From assembly GCA_963205185.1 (NCBI GenBank), contig CAUJHZ010000045.1:1-64000 (forward strand): a stretch of DNA of 64,000 bases, read 5' to 3'. The position numbers and the translations under genes were made by a program. Below the pieces are notes generated by a model that was not told where the DNA came from, searched no databases, and saw nothing but the letters and a program-made list of their open reading frames with translations. Shown here piece after piece: positions 10,765 through 20,012 of this stretch. Numbering within the stretch: the stretch's first letter is position 1; each line of letters opens with the position of its first letter. The DNA comes from Planctomycetota bacterium (lineage in GTDB: Bacteria; Planctomycetota; Phycisphaerae; Phycisphaerales; UBA5793).

Positions 10765-13700
10765 TCAGCGTCCGTCCGGACCGGGCCCGATTCCCGAGCG
10801 ATCCGGGTCGATCGGCCGCTGGGGCCGCTTGAAGCCGTTCGTGTCGGCGGCCTTGAGCATGAGTTCGATGGCCTTGTCGAGTTGCGGATCGCCACCCTCG
10901 ACCATCAGCGCGGGGTCATCGATGACTTCGACGTCCGGATCGACGCCGTGTCCTTCGACATCCCACTTGCCGTCCTTGGTGTAGAAGCCGAAGGTGGGAA
11001 CGGAGGTGTAGCCGCCGTCGATGAGACCGGGGTTGCCCGAGATGCCCACGAGCCCGCCCCAGGTGCGCGTGCCGATGAGCGGCCCGAGGTTGTTGTAGCG
11101 GAACAGCCAGGGGAACATGTCGCCGCCCGAGCCGGAAGGCCCGTTGATGAGCATGCACTTGGGACCGTGCTGCGCATCGGGCGGCCACTTCCAGTCGATC
11201 GTGTCGCGCGTGGCCCAGTAGTTGGTCACGGGGCGGTTGAGCAGTTCGATGAAGCGAGTGGGAATCTGCCCGCCGCCGTTCCAGCGCTCGTCGATGATGA
11301 GCGCCTCTTTGCCCATCTGCGGGTAGAACTGGCGCACGAGTTCGTTCTGGCCGTTGACGCCGGTATCGGGCACATGGATGTAGCCGACGCGGCCGTCGGT
11401 CTTCTCCTCGACGTATTTGCGGTTGGCCTCGACCCAGGCGCGGTAGCGCAGCGCGCCGTCGTCGCCGATGGGTTCGATCACGACATCGCGCGCTTCTTCA
11501 TCGCGCGTGGGCTTGGCGCTGACGGTGATGGTGATCGTCCGACCTGCGAGGCCCTGGAATGCAGCATACGGGTCCTGCGTCGGATCGACGGGCACGCCGT
11601 TGACCTCCAGAAGATAGTCGCCCTCGTTCACATCGACGCCCGGCTGGCTGAGCGGGCCGCGGCCATCGAGGTCCCACGGACCGGCTTCAATGATCCTGGA
11701 GAGGCGATAGGCGCCGGCCGCTTCGTCGAGTTCGAAGTCGCAGCCGAGCACGCCGACGCTCGAATTCGGCTCGCTCTCCGTGTCGCCGCCGAAGTAGTAC
11801 GCGTGGCCGATGTTGAGTTCGGAAATCATCTCGCTGATGATGAAACTCACATCTTCGCGGCTGGCGGCATCGTCAACCATGGCGAGGTAGTGATCGCGGA
11901 TCTTCGGCCAGTCCACGCCGTGCATGTTCTTCACGTAGAAGTAGTCGCGCTGAATGCGCCAGGCGTCGAGCACGAGTTGCTTCCACTCGGTGCGCGGGTC
12001 GATGGCCACCTGCATGCCGCCGGTGGGCACGTTCTCGCCGCTGGCGCCTGCGGCGGCGTTCTGGATGGACGCGGAGCCGCCCCGCGCGGTGAGGATCTTC
12101 TTGCCGTCGGGCGTGATGTCGAAGTTCGTCGCGCCCGCCGCGACCGACTGCTCCTGCTTCTTCTCGTCCTCGAGATCGAACAGTTTGATCCCGTCCGTCG
12201 CCGACGAACCCGGCGTCTTGAAGCGGACGAAGAGCAACTGGTTCTTGTCGTTCACGGCGAGTTGGCCGAAGCGACCCGACGGGACCGGAATCTGGATCGC
12301 CCGGCGATCGAAACCGTCGAAGGTAATTTCGACAGGTTTGGATTCCTCCTTCTTCTTGTCGCCGTCGTCTTCCTTCGAATCTCCTGCAGGTCCCTTGCTC
12401 GTGCGCTGGAGGGTGATTTCGATGGAACTGTCGTCGGTGGTCGCCAGGCCGGTCATCGTGTCGCCCTCGACCTTGAGATCAAGGTTGATGGTGCCCGTGT
12501 CCGGCGTCGATCCCGAGAGCGTCAAGCGCTTGCCGGCCGCGTCATATGTGCCGCTGACGGCAAACGTGGCCATAGGCGAAGTCGCCGTGCCCGTCACTGA
12601 GCCGTCCGCGGCGAGTGCGAGCGTGAGCGACACTTTCATGCCGCCTTCGACTTGCTCGGTATGCACCACGCCTTCCCAGGTGCCGGTGATTCCATCATCG
12701 ACGGCCGCCGGCTTCTCTTCACCGTCCTTCTGGTCGCCTTCCTTCTCGTCTTTCTCGTCTTTCTCCGCCTTTTCTTCGTCTTTCTTCTTTTCGTCCTTGC
12801 TCCACTTCTCCTCATCGCTCTTGGGCAGCCACGGGCTCTTCACATCTTCACGCAGGGGAACGGCGACGAGCACCTGGCTTCCCGAGTAGATCCAGGTCGT
12901 GTCCAGGTCGGAATACTGCGGGTTGCCGATCGACCGGCTCGACGCGAAGAAGAACCAGTCGCCCTTGCGATCAAAGGTCGGGCTTCCGTCGGCGAAATAG
13001 CCGCTGGTGAGTTGGCGCGGCTCGCCGGTCTCCATGTTGTACACCCAGATCGCCGTGCTGCCGTTGTTGGAATCATCGTGGCTCCTGACGTAAGCGAACC
13101 ACTTGCTGTCGTGCGACCACGAGACGCCGCTGCCGCCATTGCCCCACGGATCGTGATCGATCTTCTTCGTCTCCCCGGACTCGATCGTGTGCAGCCAGAG
13201 CGTGCTCGTCTTGTCGGCGAAAGCGATGTGCTTGGAGTCGGGCGACCACTGTGCGCTGGACTTGAACGGGCCGTTGTCGCTGGTGAGCTGCTTGGTTTCG
13301 CCACGGCCGTCTGACTGGGTGATGTAGAGTTCGTACTCGCCGGTGGCGTCGCTGAAGTACGCAATCCACTGCCCGTCAGGGCTCCACGACGCCGACCGCT
13401 CCGCCACGCCGCTTGTTCGCGTGAGATTCCGCGGCGAGCCGTCCTTTGCCGGCAGGGTCCAGACGTCGCCGCGTGCTTCGACTGCGACGCGCTTGGCACT
13501 TGGTGAGATCGACCACGAGGAGATGAAGCGCGAGACGTCCACGTCCTGGTCCATGAGCTTGGGCCGGTCGCCGGGGATCGTGACCTTCACCTCGCGCGGC
13601 GTCTTCGTGCGCAGATCGAGCAGATAAAGGCTTGCGCCGTTCTGATAGACGATCTCGCCCTGGCCGCGGTCGCCGGGGCCGATGGACGGCCACTTCACAT

Positions 13701-14469
13701 CCCACTGCGAGTAGGTCGTCACCTGCTCGCGCTTGCCGCTATTTGTGTCGTAGACCCAGATGTTCAGACGGTGCTCGGGCCCGGCGTCGGAGAGGAAATA
13801 GACCTTGTCGCCGTGCCACATGGGGAGCGTGTCGGAGCCCTGCCAGTCGGTGGCTCGCTTGGACGTGTGGTCCTGGAGGTTGAACAGCCAGATGTCGGAG
13901 GCCCAGCCGCCCGCGTAGCGCTTCCAGGTGCGGTTGTCGGTGTTGTAGGGCGTGTAGGCGAGCCACGTGCCGTCGGCGCTGATCGCCGCGTCGTCACCGT
14001 ACGGCACCGGCAGGCGCTGCGGCTGGCCGCCCTCGGCGCTGATCGTGAAGATCTGCGCAGCGCGGCGCTGGCCGGCGAGGAAGTTGCTCGCGTAGACGAT
14101 GCGACCGTCCGCCGTCCAGCCGTTGAGGTTCATCGAGCCGTGGTGGTACGTCACGCGGTACGGCACGCCGCCTTCGACGGGGATGGTGTAGACGTCGCGC
14201 CGGCCCTCGTAATTGCCCACGAACGCGATTGTCGTGCCGTCGGGCGAGAAGCGCGGCGTGACTTCGACTCCGGGCGGGCTCGCCAGCGGCGCCGCCTCCC
14301 CGCCCGTGCGGCTCACCGTCCAGAGATCATTCGCGTAGACGAAGACGATCCGGTCCTTGCTGACAGCCGGGTATCGGAGCATTCCGGCGTTCGGATCCAC
14401 CTGCGCCAACGTGAAGTCAGCCGCCGCCAGGATCAACGTGAGTGCCGCCACGCGAATCGTTCGCACCAT
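10765..14469 (-). CDS. Tricorn-like protease (propellers, PDZ, S41 catalytic domain)
   Basis: A 1234-residue exported protein with a Sec signal (MVRTIRVAALTLILAAADFTLAQ). It has TolB/WD40-like propeller repeats (SPDG, SWSPDGQWIAYFSD), a helical core near 827-880, a PDZ domain near 890-983 and an S41-type catalytic domain. The likely nucleophile Ser lies in NGPSGSGGD near residue 1110. Tricorn trims peptides made by other proteases. Unusually, residues about 545-711 hold a Lys/Glu-rich tract, a roughly 100-residue beta-rich domain starting GITGTWEGVV, and a second charged tract, all inserted within the second propeller. It follows an M1 aminopeptidase gene by 91 bases on the same strand, a sensible partner in peptide degradation. 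Confidence 0.92.
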   Translation of the reverse strand: MVRTIRVAALTLILAAADFTLAQVDPNAGMLRYPAVSKDRIVFVYANDLWTVSRTGGEAAPLASPPGVEVTPRFSPDGTTIAFVGNYEGRRDVYTIPVEGGVPYRVTYHHGSMNLNGWTADGRIVYASNFLAGQRRAAQIFTISAEGGQPQRLPVPYGDDAAISADGTWLAYTPYNTDNRTWKRYAGGWASDIWLFNLQDHTSKRATDWQGSDTLPMWHGDKVYFLSDAGPEHRLNIWVYDTNSGKREQVTTYSQWDVKWPSIGPGDRGQGEIVYQNGASLYLLDLRTKTPREVKVTIPGDRPKLMDQDVDVSRFISSWSISPSAKRVAVEARGDVWTLPAKDGSPRNLTRTSGVAERSASWSPDGQWIAYFSDATGEYELYITQSDGRGETKQLTSDNGPFKSSAQWSPDSKHIAFADKTSTLWLHTIESGETKKIDHDPWGNGGSGVSWSHDSKWFAYVRSHDDSNNGSTAIWVYNMETGEPRQLTSGYFADGSPTFDRKGDWFFFASSRSIGNPQYSDLDTTWIYSGSQVLVAVPLREDVKSPWLPKSDEEKWSKDEKKKDEEKAEKDEKDEKEGDQKDGEEKPAAVDDGITGTWEGVVHTEQVEGGMKVSLTLALAADGSVTGTATSPMATFAVSGTYDAAGKRLTLSGSTPDTGTINLDLKVEGDTMTGLATTDDSSIEITLQRTSKGPAGDSKEDDGDKKKEESKPVEITFDGFDRRAIQIPVPSGRFGQLAVNDKNQLLFVRFKTPGSSATDGIKLFDLEDEKKQEQSVAAGATNFDITPDGKKILTARGGSASIQNAAAGASGENVPTGGMQVAIDPRTEWKQLVLDAWRIQRDYFYVKNMHGVDWPKIRDHYLAMVDDAASREDVSFIISEMISELNIGHAYYFGGDTESEPNSSVGVLGCDFELDEAAGAYRLSRIIEAGPWDLDGRGPLSQPGVDVNEGDYLLEVNGVPVDPTQDPYAAFQGLAGRTITITVSAKPTRDEEARDVVIEPIGDDGALRYRAWVEANRKYVEEKTDGRVGYIHVPDTGVNGQNELVRQFYPQMGKEALIIDERWNGGGQIPTRFIELLNRPVTNYWATRDTIDWKWPPDAQHGPKCMLINGPSGSGGDMFPWLFRYNNLGPLIGTRTWGGLVGISGNPGLIDGGYTSVPTFGFYTKDGKWDVEGHGVDPDVEVIDDPALMVEGGDPQLDKAIELMLKAADTNGFKRPQRPIDPDRSGIGPGPDGR

Positions 14470-14560
14470 TCGTCACCATTCCCTTTGTTCGAGTAAGTTG
14501 ACACCACCATGCCACCACGGCGCGCGCCGCCGGCTGCCGGGTTCGGGCGGGCGCACCGCG

Positions 14561-16705
14561 CTATGAGCGGGCGCCGGCTTCCCACGTGTTGTTGTCGCGC
14601 TCGACATCGGGGAACGCATCCTCGGGGTCAATGACGACCTTGGTGATGCGCTGAGGCGACTGCCAGCCGTATGAGTACCGATCAGAACTGAACCACACTT
14701 CCACCGGAATTCGCTTCCGCTCGGTCGCGCCGTCTTCATAGGTGATCTCAAGCACGACGGGCATGACGAGTTCGGCGAGATTGTCGATTTCGATGGAGAT
14801 GTTGAATTCTTCGTCGTCGCGCTGGTCCTGCTTGACTTCGTAGACCGCCTGGTCGAGGTAGGCCGTTTCATAGAACCAGCCGCGCCAGAACCACGCGAGA
14901 TCCGCCCCGGCCACATCCTCGATCGTGCGGAAGAAATCAGCCGGCTGGGGCGACTTGAACGCCCATCGATCGATGTACGCGCGGAATGCTCGATCGAAGC
15001 GTTCCGGGCCGAGGATCTGTTCGCGCAGAAGGACCAGGCCCGTCGCGGGCTTGTCATACTGCGTGAAGCCGAGCTGGTTTCCGGGAAGTTTGTCTGCATG
15101 AGTCATGATGGGCACTGCGCCCGGGCTGCGCATGGCTCGCCCGTAGTACCGCCCGCCACTGCCGCGTCCGCTCGGCTCGCCACCAAACCAGTCAGGGCCG
15201 GAGTAGTGGTTGATGAACGTGTTGAAGCCTTCATCCATCCAGGCATAACGGCGCTCGTCGGTGTTCACCGTCATTGGGAACCAGTTGTGCCCGATTTCAT
15301 GCGTCGTCACGCCGTAGAGCCCCTCCTCGCCGCGCCGCGCGCGACAGAAGATGATCATGGGATACTCCATGCCGCCTTCGATGCCGTTCACGTTCGTCGC
15401 CACCGGGTAAGGATACTTGTGCCAGCGCTTGTTGTAGCCGTTGATCGCCGTGCGAAGCATCTGCGTGCTCTTGGACCAGAGCGGCAGCGCTTCCTTGGGA
15501 TACACGGACTGAATCTGCGTGCCGTCGAGGTTGCACGCGTCGTAGATAAACGCGTCCGAACTCGTCCACGCGAACGTGCGGACGTTTTCGGCCTTGAAGT
15601 GCCAGGTGAGCGGTCCCTGGCCATCGGGTCGGCTGGCGGGATCGGCAACTTCTTCGGCCGTGCGGATCACCACGGTGTCGTCGCTGTGCCGCGCCGATTC
15701 GAGGCGCTCGAGCTGCGTCTGCGTGAAGACATCCCTGGGATTCTGGAGCACGCCGGTGGCGGCCACGATGTGGCTGCGCGGCACGGTGAGGCGCACGTCG
15801 TAGTTGCCGAAGTTCGTGTAGAACTCGCCCGTGCCGAGATAGCCCAGCGTGTTCCAGCCGTCCACGTCGTCATAGACCGCCACCGCCGGGAACCATTGCG
15901 CCACTTCATAGACCGTACCCTGCTCGACCTTCTCGATGCCAAAGCGGCGGAAGGCGCGATCCGGAATCGTAAACGACCAGGCGATTTCAAACGTGTACGT
16001 CGAACCGCCCGGCGCGATCGGCTCAGCCAGATCGATTCGAGCCATCGTGTCGTACACGTGGTATTCGAGGTCGTAGCCCTCGGACCGGAGCGAGCGGATC
16101 GTATAGCCATCGCCGAACGCTTCCCTCATGCCGATGGCGGTGTTGCGCGAAATGTACGAGCCGATGCTGTCCTCGCGGAAGATGTTCTGTTCGAGGTGGA
16201 GCCAGATGTAGTCGAGAGGAGCCGGGGAATTGTTGGTGTAGGTGATCGTCGCCTCGCCGGCGACTTCGTTCGTGTCGGCGTCGAGCGAGGCCTTGATGAC
16301 GTAATCGACCTGCTGCTGCCAGTAATCGGGTCCGGGCGCGCCTGAACCAAGTCGGATCGTGTTGGGAGTGGGAAGATCGAGCGGGCTGAAGATGGTGCCC
16401 TGATCGCGTGTGCCGCGCTCGCGGAAGCGGCTGCCACGCGGCCGATCCTCCTGCGGGGCGGCGACCGCGGCCGCCTGCTCCGACTGAGCCTGCGGATCGA
16501 CGACGCGCTGGGGAGGCTGCGCGGGCTGGGGTTGCGCCGGCTGAGCAGGTTGCGGCTGCACCGCGGCGGTGGATTGAGGCTCTGCCGCAGCGGAATTGGC
16601 CTCCGTGCCGCCCGCCTCCGGCTTGGCCTTGCCGGCGCATCCGCCAAGCACGAGCGACGTCTCGACTGCAACCAGAATCGCACCACACATGAAGGTCTTG
16701 CGCAT
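14561..16705 (-). CDS. M1 family zinc metallopeptidase, lipoprotein
   Basis: A 714-residue gluzincin. The lipoprotein signal ends in LVLGGC, followed by an Ala/Pro/Gln-rich linker to about residue 100. The aminopeptidase-N-like beta domain comes next. The catalytic domain has the exopeptidase motif variant GIEGGMEYP and the zinc site THEIGHNW (near 466-470), with the third ligand Glu in WMDEGFNTF. It should cleave peptides outside the cytoplasm. The ATG at 16705 has GGTGGGAG 5 bases upstream; an open extension to 16762 lacks this and would bury the signal peptide. It is probably cotranscribed with the tricorn-like gene downstream. Confidence 0.92.
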   Translation of the reverse strand: MRKTFMCGAILVAVETSLVLGGCAGKAKPEAGGTEANSAAAEPQSTAAVQPQPAQPAQPQPAQPPQRVVDPQAQSEQAAAVAAPQEDRPRGSRFRERGTRDQGTIFSPLDLPTPNTIRLGSGAPGPDYWQQQVDYVIKASLDADTNEVAGEATITYTNNSPAPLDYIWLHLEQNIFREDSIGSYISRNTAIGMREAFGDGYTIRSLRSEGYDLEYHVYDTMARIDLAEPIAPGGSTYTFEIAWSFTIPDRAFRRFGIEKVEQGTVYEVAQWFPAVAVYDDVDGWNTLGYLGTGEFYTNFGNYDVRLTVPRSHIVAATGVLQNPRDVFTQTQLERLESARHSDDTVVIRTAEEVADPASRPDGQGPLTWHFKAENVRTFAWTSSDAFIYDACNLDGTQIQSVYPKEALPLWSKSTQMLRTAINGYNKRWHKYPYPVATNVNGIEGGMEYPMIIFCRARRGEEGLYGVTTHEIGHNWFPMTVNTDERRYAWMDEGFNTFINHYSGPDWFGGEPSGRGSGGRYYGRAMRSPGAVPIMTHADKLPGNQLGFTQYDKPATGLVLLREQILGPERFDRAFRAYIDRWAFKSPQPADFFRTIEDVAGADLAWFWRGWFYETAYLDQAVYEVKQDQRDDEEFNISIEIDNLAELVMPVVLEITYEDGATERKRIPVEVWFSSDRYSYGWQSPQRITKVVIDPEDAFPDVERDNNTWEAGARS

Positions 16706-16826
16706 GTGAACTCCCACCTGGATGTGAAGCTTCCAGTATAGACGCGCGCCGACCCCTTGCACGGTCGCGGCGACCGGTGCGGCTGTCGTCTGCGCGCGGC
16801 AATGGAAATCCTACCGTGCCAGCGGC

Positions 16827-17531
16827 TCAGGGTTTCGCCGAGCCACCGGCGCCGCGATGCCCTTCCGCGCCCGCCGCGCCACTCAGCGCCTCGGCCCGCT
16901 CGACCGCGGCAGCGAGAACTTCGCGGAGCGGATCAAGATCAGGCAGGTCTACCGCGCCTGCCGGCTCGCCCGAGCCGTCCGAGTCCGAAACCGACGCCAT
17001 GGCGGCGAGGTACTGCTCGCTCACCGACTCCATCATGTGCCGCAGCCGCTCGAACTCCCTGACGAGTTCGCGGCATTCGGCGCTCAGCGCCGACTCGGAG
17101 CCGTCACCGGCGAGCGAGAAGGAAGGTTCGCCCGCTGCGGCAGGGGCGGCGTCACCGATCGAAAGGTCTATTCGTTCGAGATTGAACGTCCACCACTGGC
17201 ACAGCTCGACGGCGTCGCGACATCGGTAGATGTCCCACTCGCTCGTCGCCTCGGCGGCGGCCAGGTCGCCGAGGAGACTGCCGGTCGATTCGAACTGCAG
17301 CATCGCCGCCTGGTGCTGCCGGGCCACCTCGCCGATGCGCGCCGCAAGGCGCGGTTGTGAATGTGCGTTCATCTCACGCAGCGATTCGCGGTAGGGAGAA
17401 TGAGCACAACTTAATGCCCCGGCGGACCAGAGCAGCGTCGCCGCGATTGACGCGGCAGCGAAACGCCGATGGCCAGAATCCGCCTGCAATCCGATACTTT
17501 TCACGAAATCTGTCGAAGTTGAGTGTGCCAC
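16827..17531 (-). CDS. Putative lipoprotein of unknown function
   Basis: A protein of up to 234 residues that I do not recognise. A hydrophobic stretch ending in SAGALSC near residue 42 looks like a lipoprotein signal. The rest is Ala/Glu-rich and probably helical, with a Gly/Ala/Pro-rich tail. The longest frame starts at a GTG (17531), which makes the signal unusually far from the start. A GTG at 17504 would place it better, though neither has a clear ribosome binding site. It is divergent from the exported protein at 17652, and an 18-bp palindrome lies between them. Confidence 0.6.
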   Translation of the reverse strand: MAHSTSTDFVKSIGLQADSGHRRFAAASIAATLLWSAGALSCAHSPYRESLREMNAHSQPRLAARIGEVARQHQAAMLQFESTGSLLGDLAAAEATSEWDIYRCRDAVELCQWWTFNLERIDLSIGDAAPAAAGEPSFSLAGDGSESALSAECRELVREFERLRHMMESVSEQYLAAMASVSDSDGSGEPAGAVDLPDLDPLREVLAAAVERAEALSGAAGAEGHRGAGGSAKP

Positions 17532-17594
17532 AGCATGCGTCCAATCAATTCAAGACTACTGGTCGAATCAATCGACGGTATGTATCCTATTCAC

Positions 17595-17612
17595 TGACCG
17601 ATCAATCGGTCA
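17595..17612. promoter_or_regulatory. Perfect 18-bp palindrome, probable operator
   Basis: TGACCGATCAATCGGTCA has two perfect 8-base arms around a 2-base centre. It lies in the 120-base divergent gap between the genes ending their upstream regions at 17531 and 17652. The form resembles TetR-family operators. AT-rich promoter-like sequence (TATGTATCCTATTC) lies directly to its left. No regulator gene is adjacent. Confidence 0.6.
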
Positions 17613-17651
17613 TTGGCTTCGACCTTGTCTTGCACGGAGGGGTTCGATTCC

Positions 17652-18800
17652 ATGAGCGCCGCAAGAAGCGTGGATCGCCGGAACTGCGTCGTGTTCGCTC
17701 TGATTACCGCTCTCGCCGCAGCCGTCGGCAGCCCGAGCGGCCGGGCGAACGAGACGGACCAGTTCCTGCTTCCCATCGACCGGGAGATGGCCGACGTGGG
17801 CGCGTATCTCTCGAACGTCCACTACCGTGTCCTCGACGATTTCGTCACGCGCACCAATGTCCGCATTCGCGACGCCAAGCGCGGCCGGGACGCGGAGACG
17901 CGCGACGCGATTCTCCGGCAGCTCCAGTCGCCTCTCGCTGCGGCCAACCACGTCCGGGCGGCGTTCGGCCCCGGATTCTTCGAGATGATCGAGATTGAAA
18001 GCGCGCTTCGGACTCAGCGGGCGAAGTCGTTTTTCGGCCGCAAGATGACGGCATACAAGACCTCCAAGTGGATCTACTCGTCGGTTCACCTGCCATTCGA
18101 CCCTCGGCGCATTCCCTTGTCGCTGCCATCATCGACGATCCGGGTATTCGATCACTACATCGGCACCGACAAGATCGGGCACTTTCACGATCTCGGCCAC
18201 ATCTACCACCGGGATTTTGTCGCACTGCGCGATGGCGGAGTCGAGCCAGACGAAGCGCTGCGGCGCGTGGTGTCGAACTATTCGCGCGGCCCGATCTCCG
18301 AGGCGGCGTCCATCGGCTTCTTTGCCACGGGCGTTTTCTCCAACGGCGACCTCGCCGCCAACTACCTCGGCCTGAAGTTCTTCCTCAACCTCACCGAATC
18401 CGTCATGCTTGAGGGCGAGCAGCACCCGCCCATGCTGGTGCGCATCGGCGATTACTGGAGCCTGAATACCCATGTTCGGCCGGACTCCAACTTCTTTCGC
18501 GTGTTCATCTCGGATCATCTCAACGAGGCGCTGAACCCCTGCGTGTACGAGTGGGGCGCCGCCGGGCCGATCTCAAAGAAGCTCGCCGAGCATGCGGACC
18601 AGATTCTCACCTTCTACGCCGACGAAAACGGGAATAAGCGCAGCAAGGAGTGGTTCGCGGACAAGGCGCGATCGCTTGTGACGTACTACGGCGAGGATTA
18701 CGGACACTCCGGAGTGAAAGCCGCCACCGTCAGCATCGCGCACTGCTGCTTTCCGGCCGACGAGGCCGAGCCCAAACCAGCCCACGAGTCGCGTTCCTAG
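17652..18800 (+). CDS. Exported protein of unknown function with DKIGHF motif
   Basis: A 382-residue protein. The N-terminal hydrophobic segment (VVFALITALAAAVGSPSG) ends in a likely signal cleavage near ANETD. The middle contains DHYIGTDKIGHFHDLGHIYHRDF, a His-rich motif that could bind metal and recalls membrane-associated DUF2279/YfiM-type proteins. That link is weak. Four Cys are present, two of them adjacent near the C-terminus (HCCF). The ATG at 17652 is preferred because CGGAGGGG precedes it and the signal then begins at once; an upstream ATG at 17613 is in frame. The palindrome 40 bases upstream suggests repressor control. Confidence 0.65.
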   Translation: MSAARSVDRRNCVVFALITALAAAVGSPSGRANETDQFLLPIDREMADVGAYLSNVHYRVLDDFVTRTNVRIRDAKRGRDAETRDAILRQLQSPLAAANHVRAAFGPGFFEMIEIESALRTQRAKSFFGRKMTAYKTSKWIYSSVHLPFDPRRIPLSLPSSTIRVFDHYIGTDKIGHFHDLGHIYHRDFVALRDGGVEPDEALRRVVSNYSRGPISEAASIGFFATGVFSNGDLAANYLGLKFFLNLTESVMLEGEQHPPMLVRIGDYWSLNTHVRPDSNFFRVFISDHLNEALNPCVYEWGAAGPISKKLAEHADQILTFYADENGNKRSKEWFADKARSLVTYYGEDYGHSGVKAATVSIAHCCFPADEAEPKPAHESRS

Positions 18801-18847
18801 CCGGTCGCTGATACGCTTCGCTCTCACCCGCACAGCAAGGAGCGCGC

Positions 18848-19333
18848 ATGTCAGAAGCCGCGCAGCATGCGACCGTCGCCGGCTACGAACTTGAAGTCGA
18901 GATTCAGGCGCCGCCGGAGCACGTCTGGAGCGCCCTGTTTGAGGACATCAACGCATGGTGGCTGCCGGACTTTCACATGGTCGGACCCGCGTCGATGGTT
19001 CGGTTCGACGCGCAAGCCGGCGGCGGGCTGGTCGAGGAGTTGCCAGGCGAAGGAAGCCTGCTGTGGTGCACCGTGCACTGGATTCGACCGGCGCAGCGCG
19101 TCGTCTACCTCATCGGCCACCTCGCGCCCGACTGGGGCGGACCTGCGTGCAGCCACCTCAAGTTTGCCGTGGAGTCGCGCGGCCAGGGCAGCGTGCTGAA
19201 GGTGACCGACTCCCATTTCGGCCACATCAGCCCGTCCAACCTCGCCAGCCTGCAGGAAGGCTGGACCTGCCTCTTCCGCGACGGGCTCAAGCAATTCATC
19301 GAGCGCGGCGTGCGACAACGCAGCGCGCAATGA
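18848..19333 (+). CDS. SRPBCC (START-like) family protein
   Basis: This 161-residue cytoplasmic protein has the SRPBCC pattern. It opens with a strand ending in EVEIQAPPEHVWSALFEDINAWW, continues with beta strands ending in VTDSHFGHI, and closes with a long C-terminal helix (GWTCLFRDGLKQFIERG). The fold binds hydrophobic ligands in a deep pocket; the AHSA1-like subgroup is a likely home. AAGGAG lies 5 bases before the ATG. It may be cotranscribed with the exported protein upstream (47-base gap). Confidence 0.8.
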   Translation: MSEAAQHATVAGYELEVEIQAPPEHVWSALFEDINAWWLPDFHMVGPASMVRFDAQAGGGLVEELPGEGSLLWCTVHWIRPAQRVVYLIGHLAPDWGGPACSHLKFAVESRGQGSVLKVTDSHFGHISPSNLASLQEGWTCLFRDGLKQFIERGVRQRSAQ

Positions 19334-19335
19334 CA

Positions 19336-19362
19336 ACCCGCCGAGGGAGGTGCTCGGCGGGT
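19336..19362. terminator. Hairpin between convergent genes
   Basis: ACCCGCCGAG and CTCGGCGGGT form a perfect 10-bp stem with a 7-base loop directly after the SRPBCC stop and 56 bases before the end of the convergent gene. T-tracts are poor in both directions, so the terminator role is inferred mainly from position. Confidence 0.5.
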
Positions 19363-19417
19363 CGTGCGGATTGACCGAGGCGGGTCACTGTCGCCTCGGG
19401 TTAAGAAGCGTGAGGCG

Positions 19418-19786
19418 CTACGGCGCGGTCGTGAACGGCTGAATCCGGGCCGTCGTCCATGGGCCGCCGTGGACCCAGCGGATGCGCAGAATCAGGACGT
19501 AGTTCGTGCCGGGATTGAGCCCGCCGACGCTGTCAGCAAATCCGCTGCTTGCGTAGTGCACGTGGCGGACCGGCGTGGTGGCCACGATGCCCACGCCCGG
19601 CTGGCGCACCAGCGCCCGGTAGGCGTCGGGCGCGACGTCGGTGCTGAACTGGAAGTACACCGTGTGGCGATCGGCGCCGTGTCCCCAGCCGATGACGGCT
19701 GCGGCCTGAGCCGCTCCGGCCAGAGAAAGCGTGAGGGCGCACACCATGGCGAACAACGCAGTGGGAGACATCTTCGCATTCTTCAT
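19418..19786 (-). CDS. Small secreted protein, possibly Fn3-like
   Basis: A 122-residue protein with a clear Sec signal (cleavage after AGAAQAA). The mature part of about 90 residues is beta-rich, and LNPGTNYVLILRIRW resembles the F-G strands of a fibronectin type III domain, which is only a suggestion. AAAGGAG lies 7 bases upstream of the ATG. It stands alone between convergent and divergent neighbours. Confidence 0.65.
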   Translation of the reverse strand: MKNAKMSPTALFAMVCALTLSLAGAAQAAAVIGWGHGADRHTVYFQFSTDVAPDAYRALVRQPGVGIVATTPVRHVHYASSGFADSVGGLNPGTNYVLILRIRWVHGGPWTTARIQPFTTAP

Positions 19787-20012
19787 GACTCGCTCCTTTG
19801 CTGTCGACGGAGGCGCTGGCAGTTCCGCGACCGGAAGTCTCGGTCGAACCTCGGCTGCGACCGCGCGTCAGTCCTCCCACTACTCGCGTTCGGCCGCAGG
19901 GGTGGACAATGCGGCCTTTCGGACCTCGTGCGCCTTGGCCCGGAGGCGTGCAACCGCGTAACGTGAATCCCGAACAACACCCGCGCCCGCTCTCGGGCCG
20001 GCAGGAAGCGCC

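Noticed and set aside
10582-12600. Long plus-strand open frame opposite the tricorn-like gene
   Set aside because: Mirror frame of a GC-rich gene with no recognisable domain; the protease frame has clear motifs.
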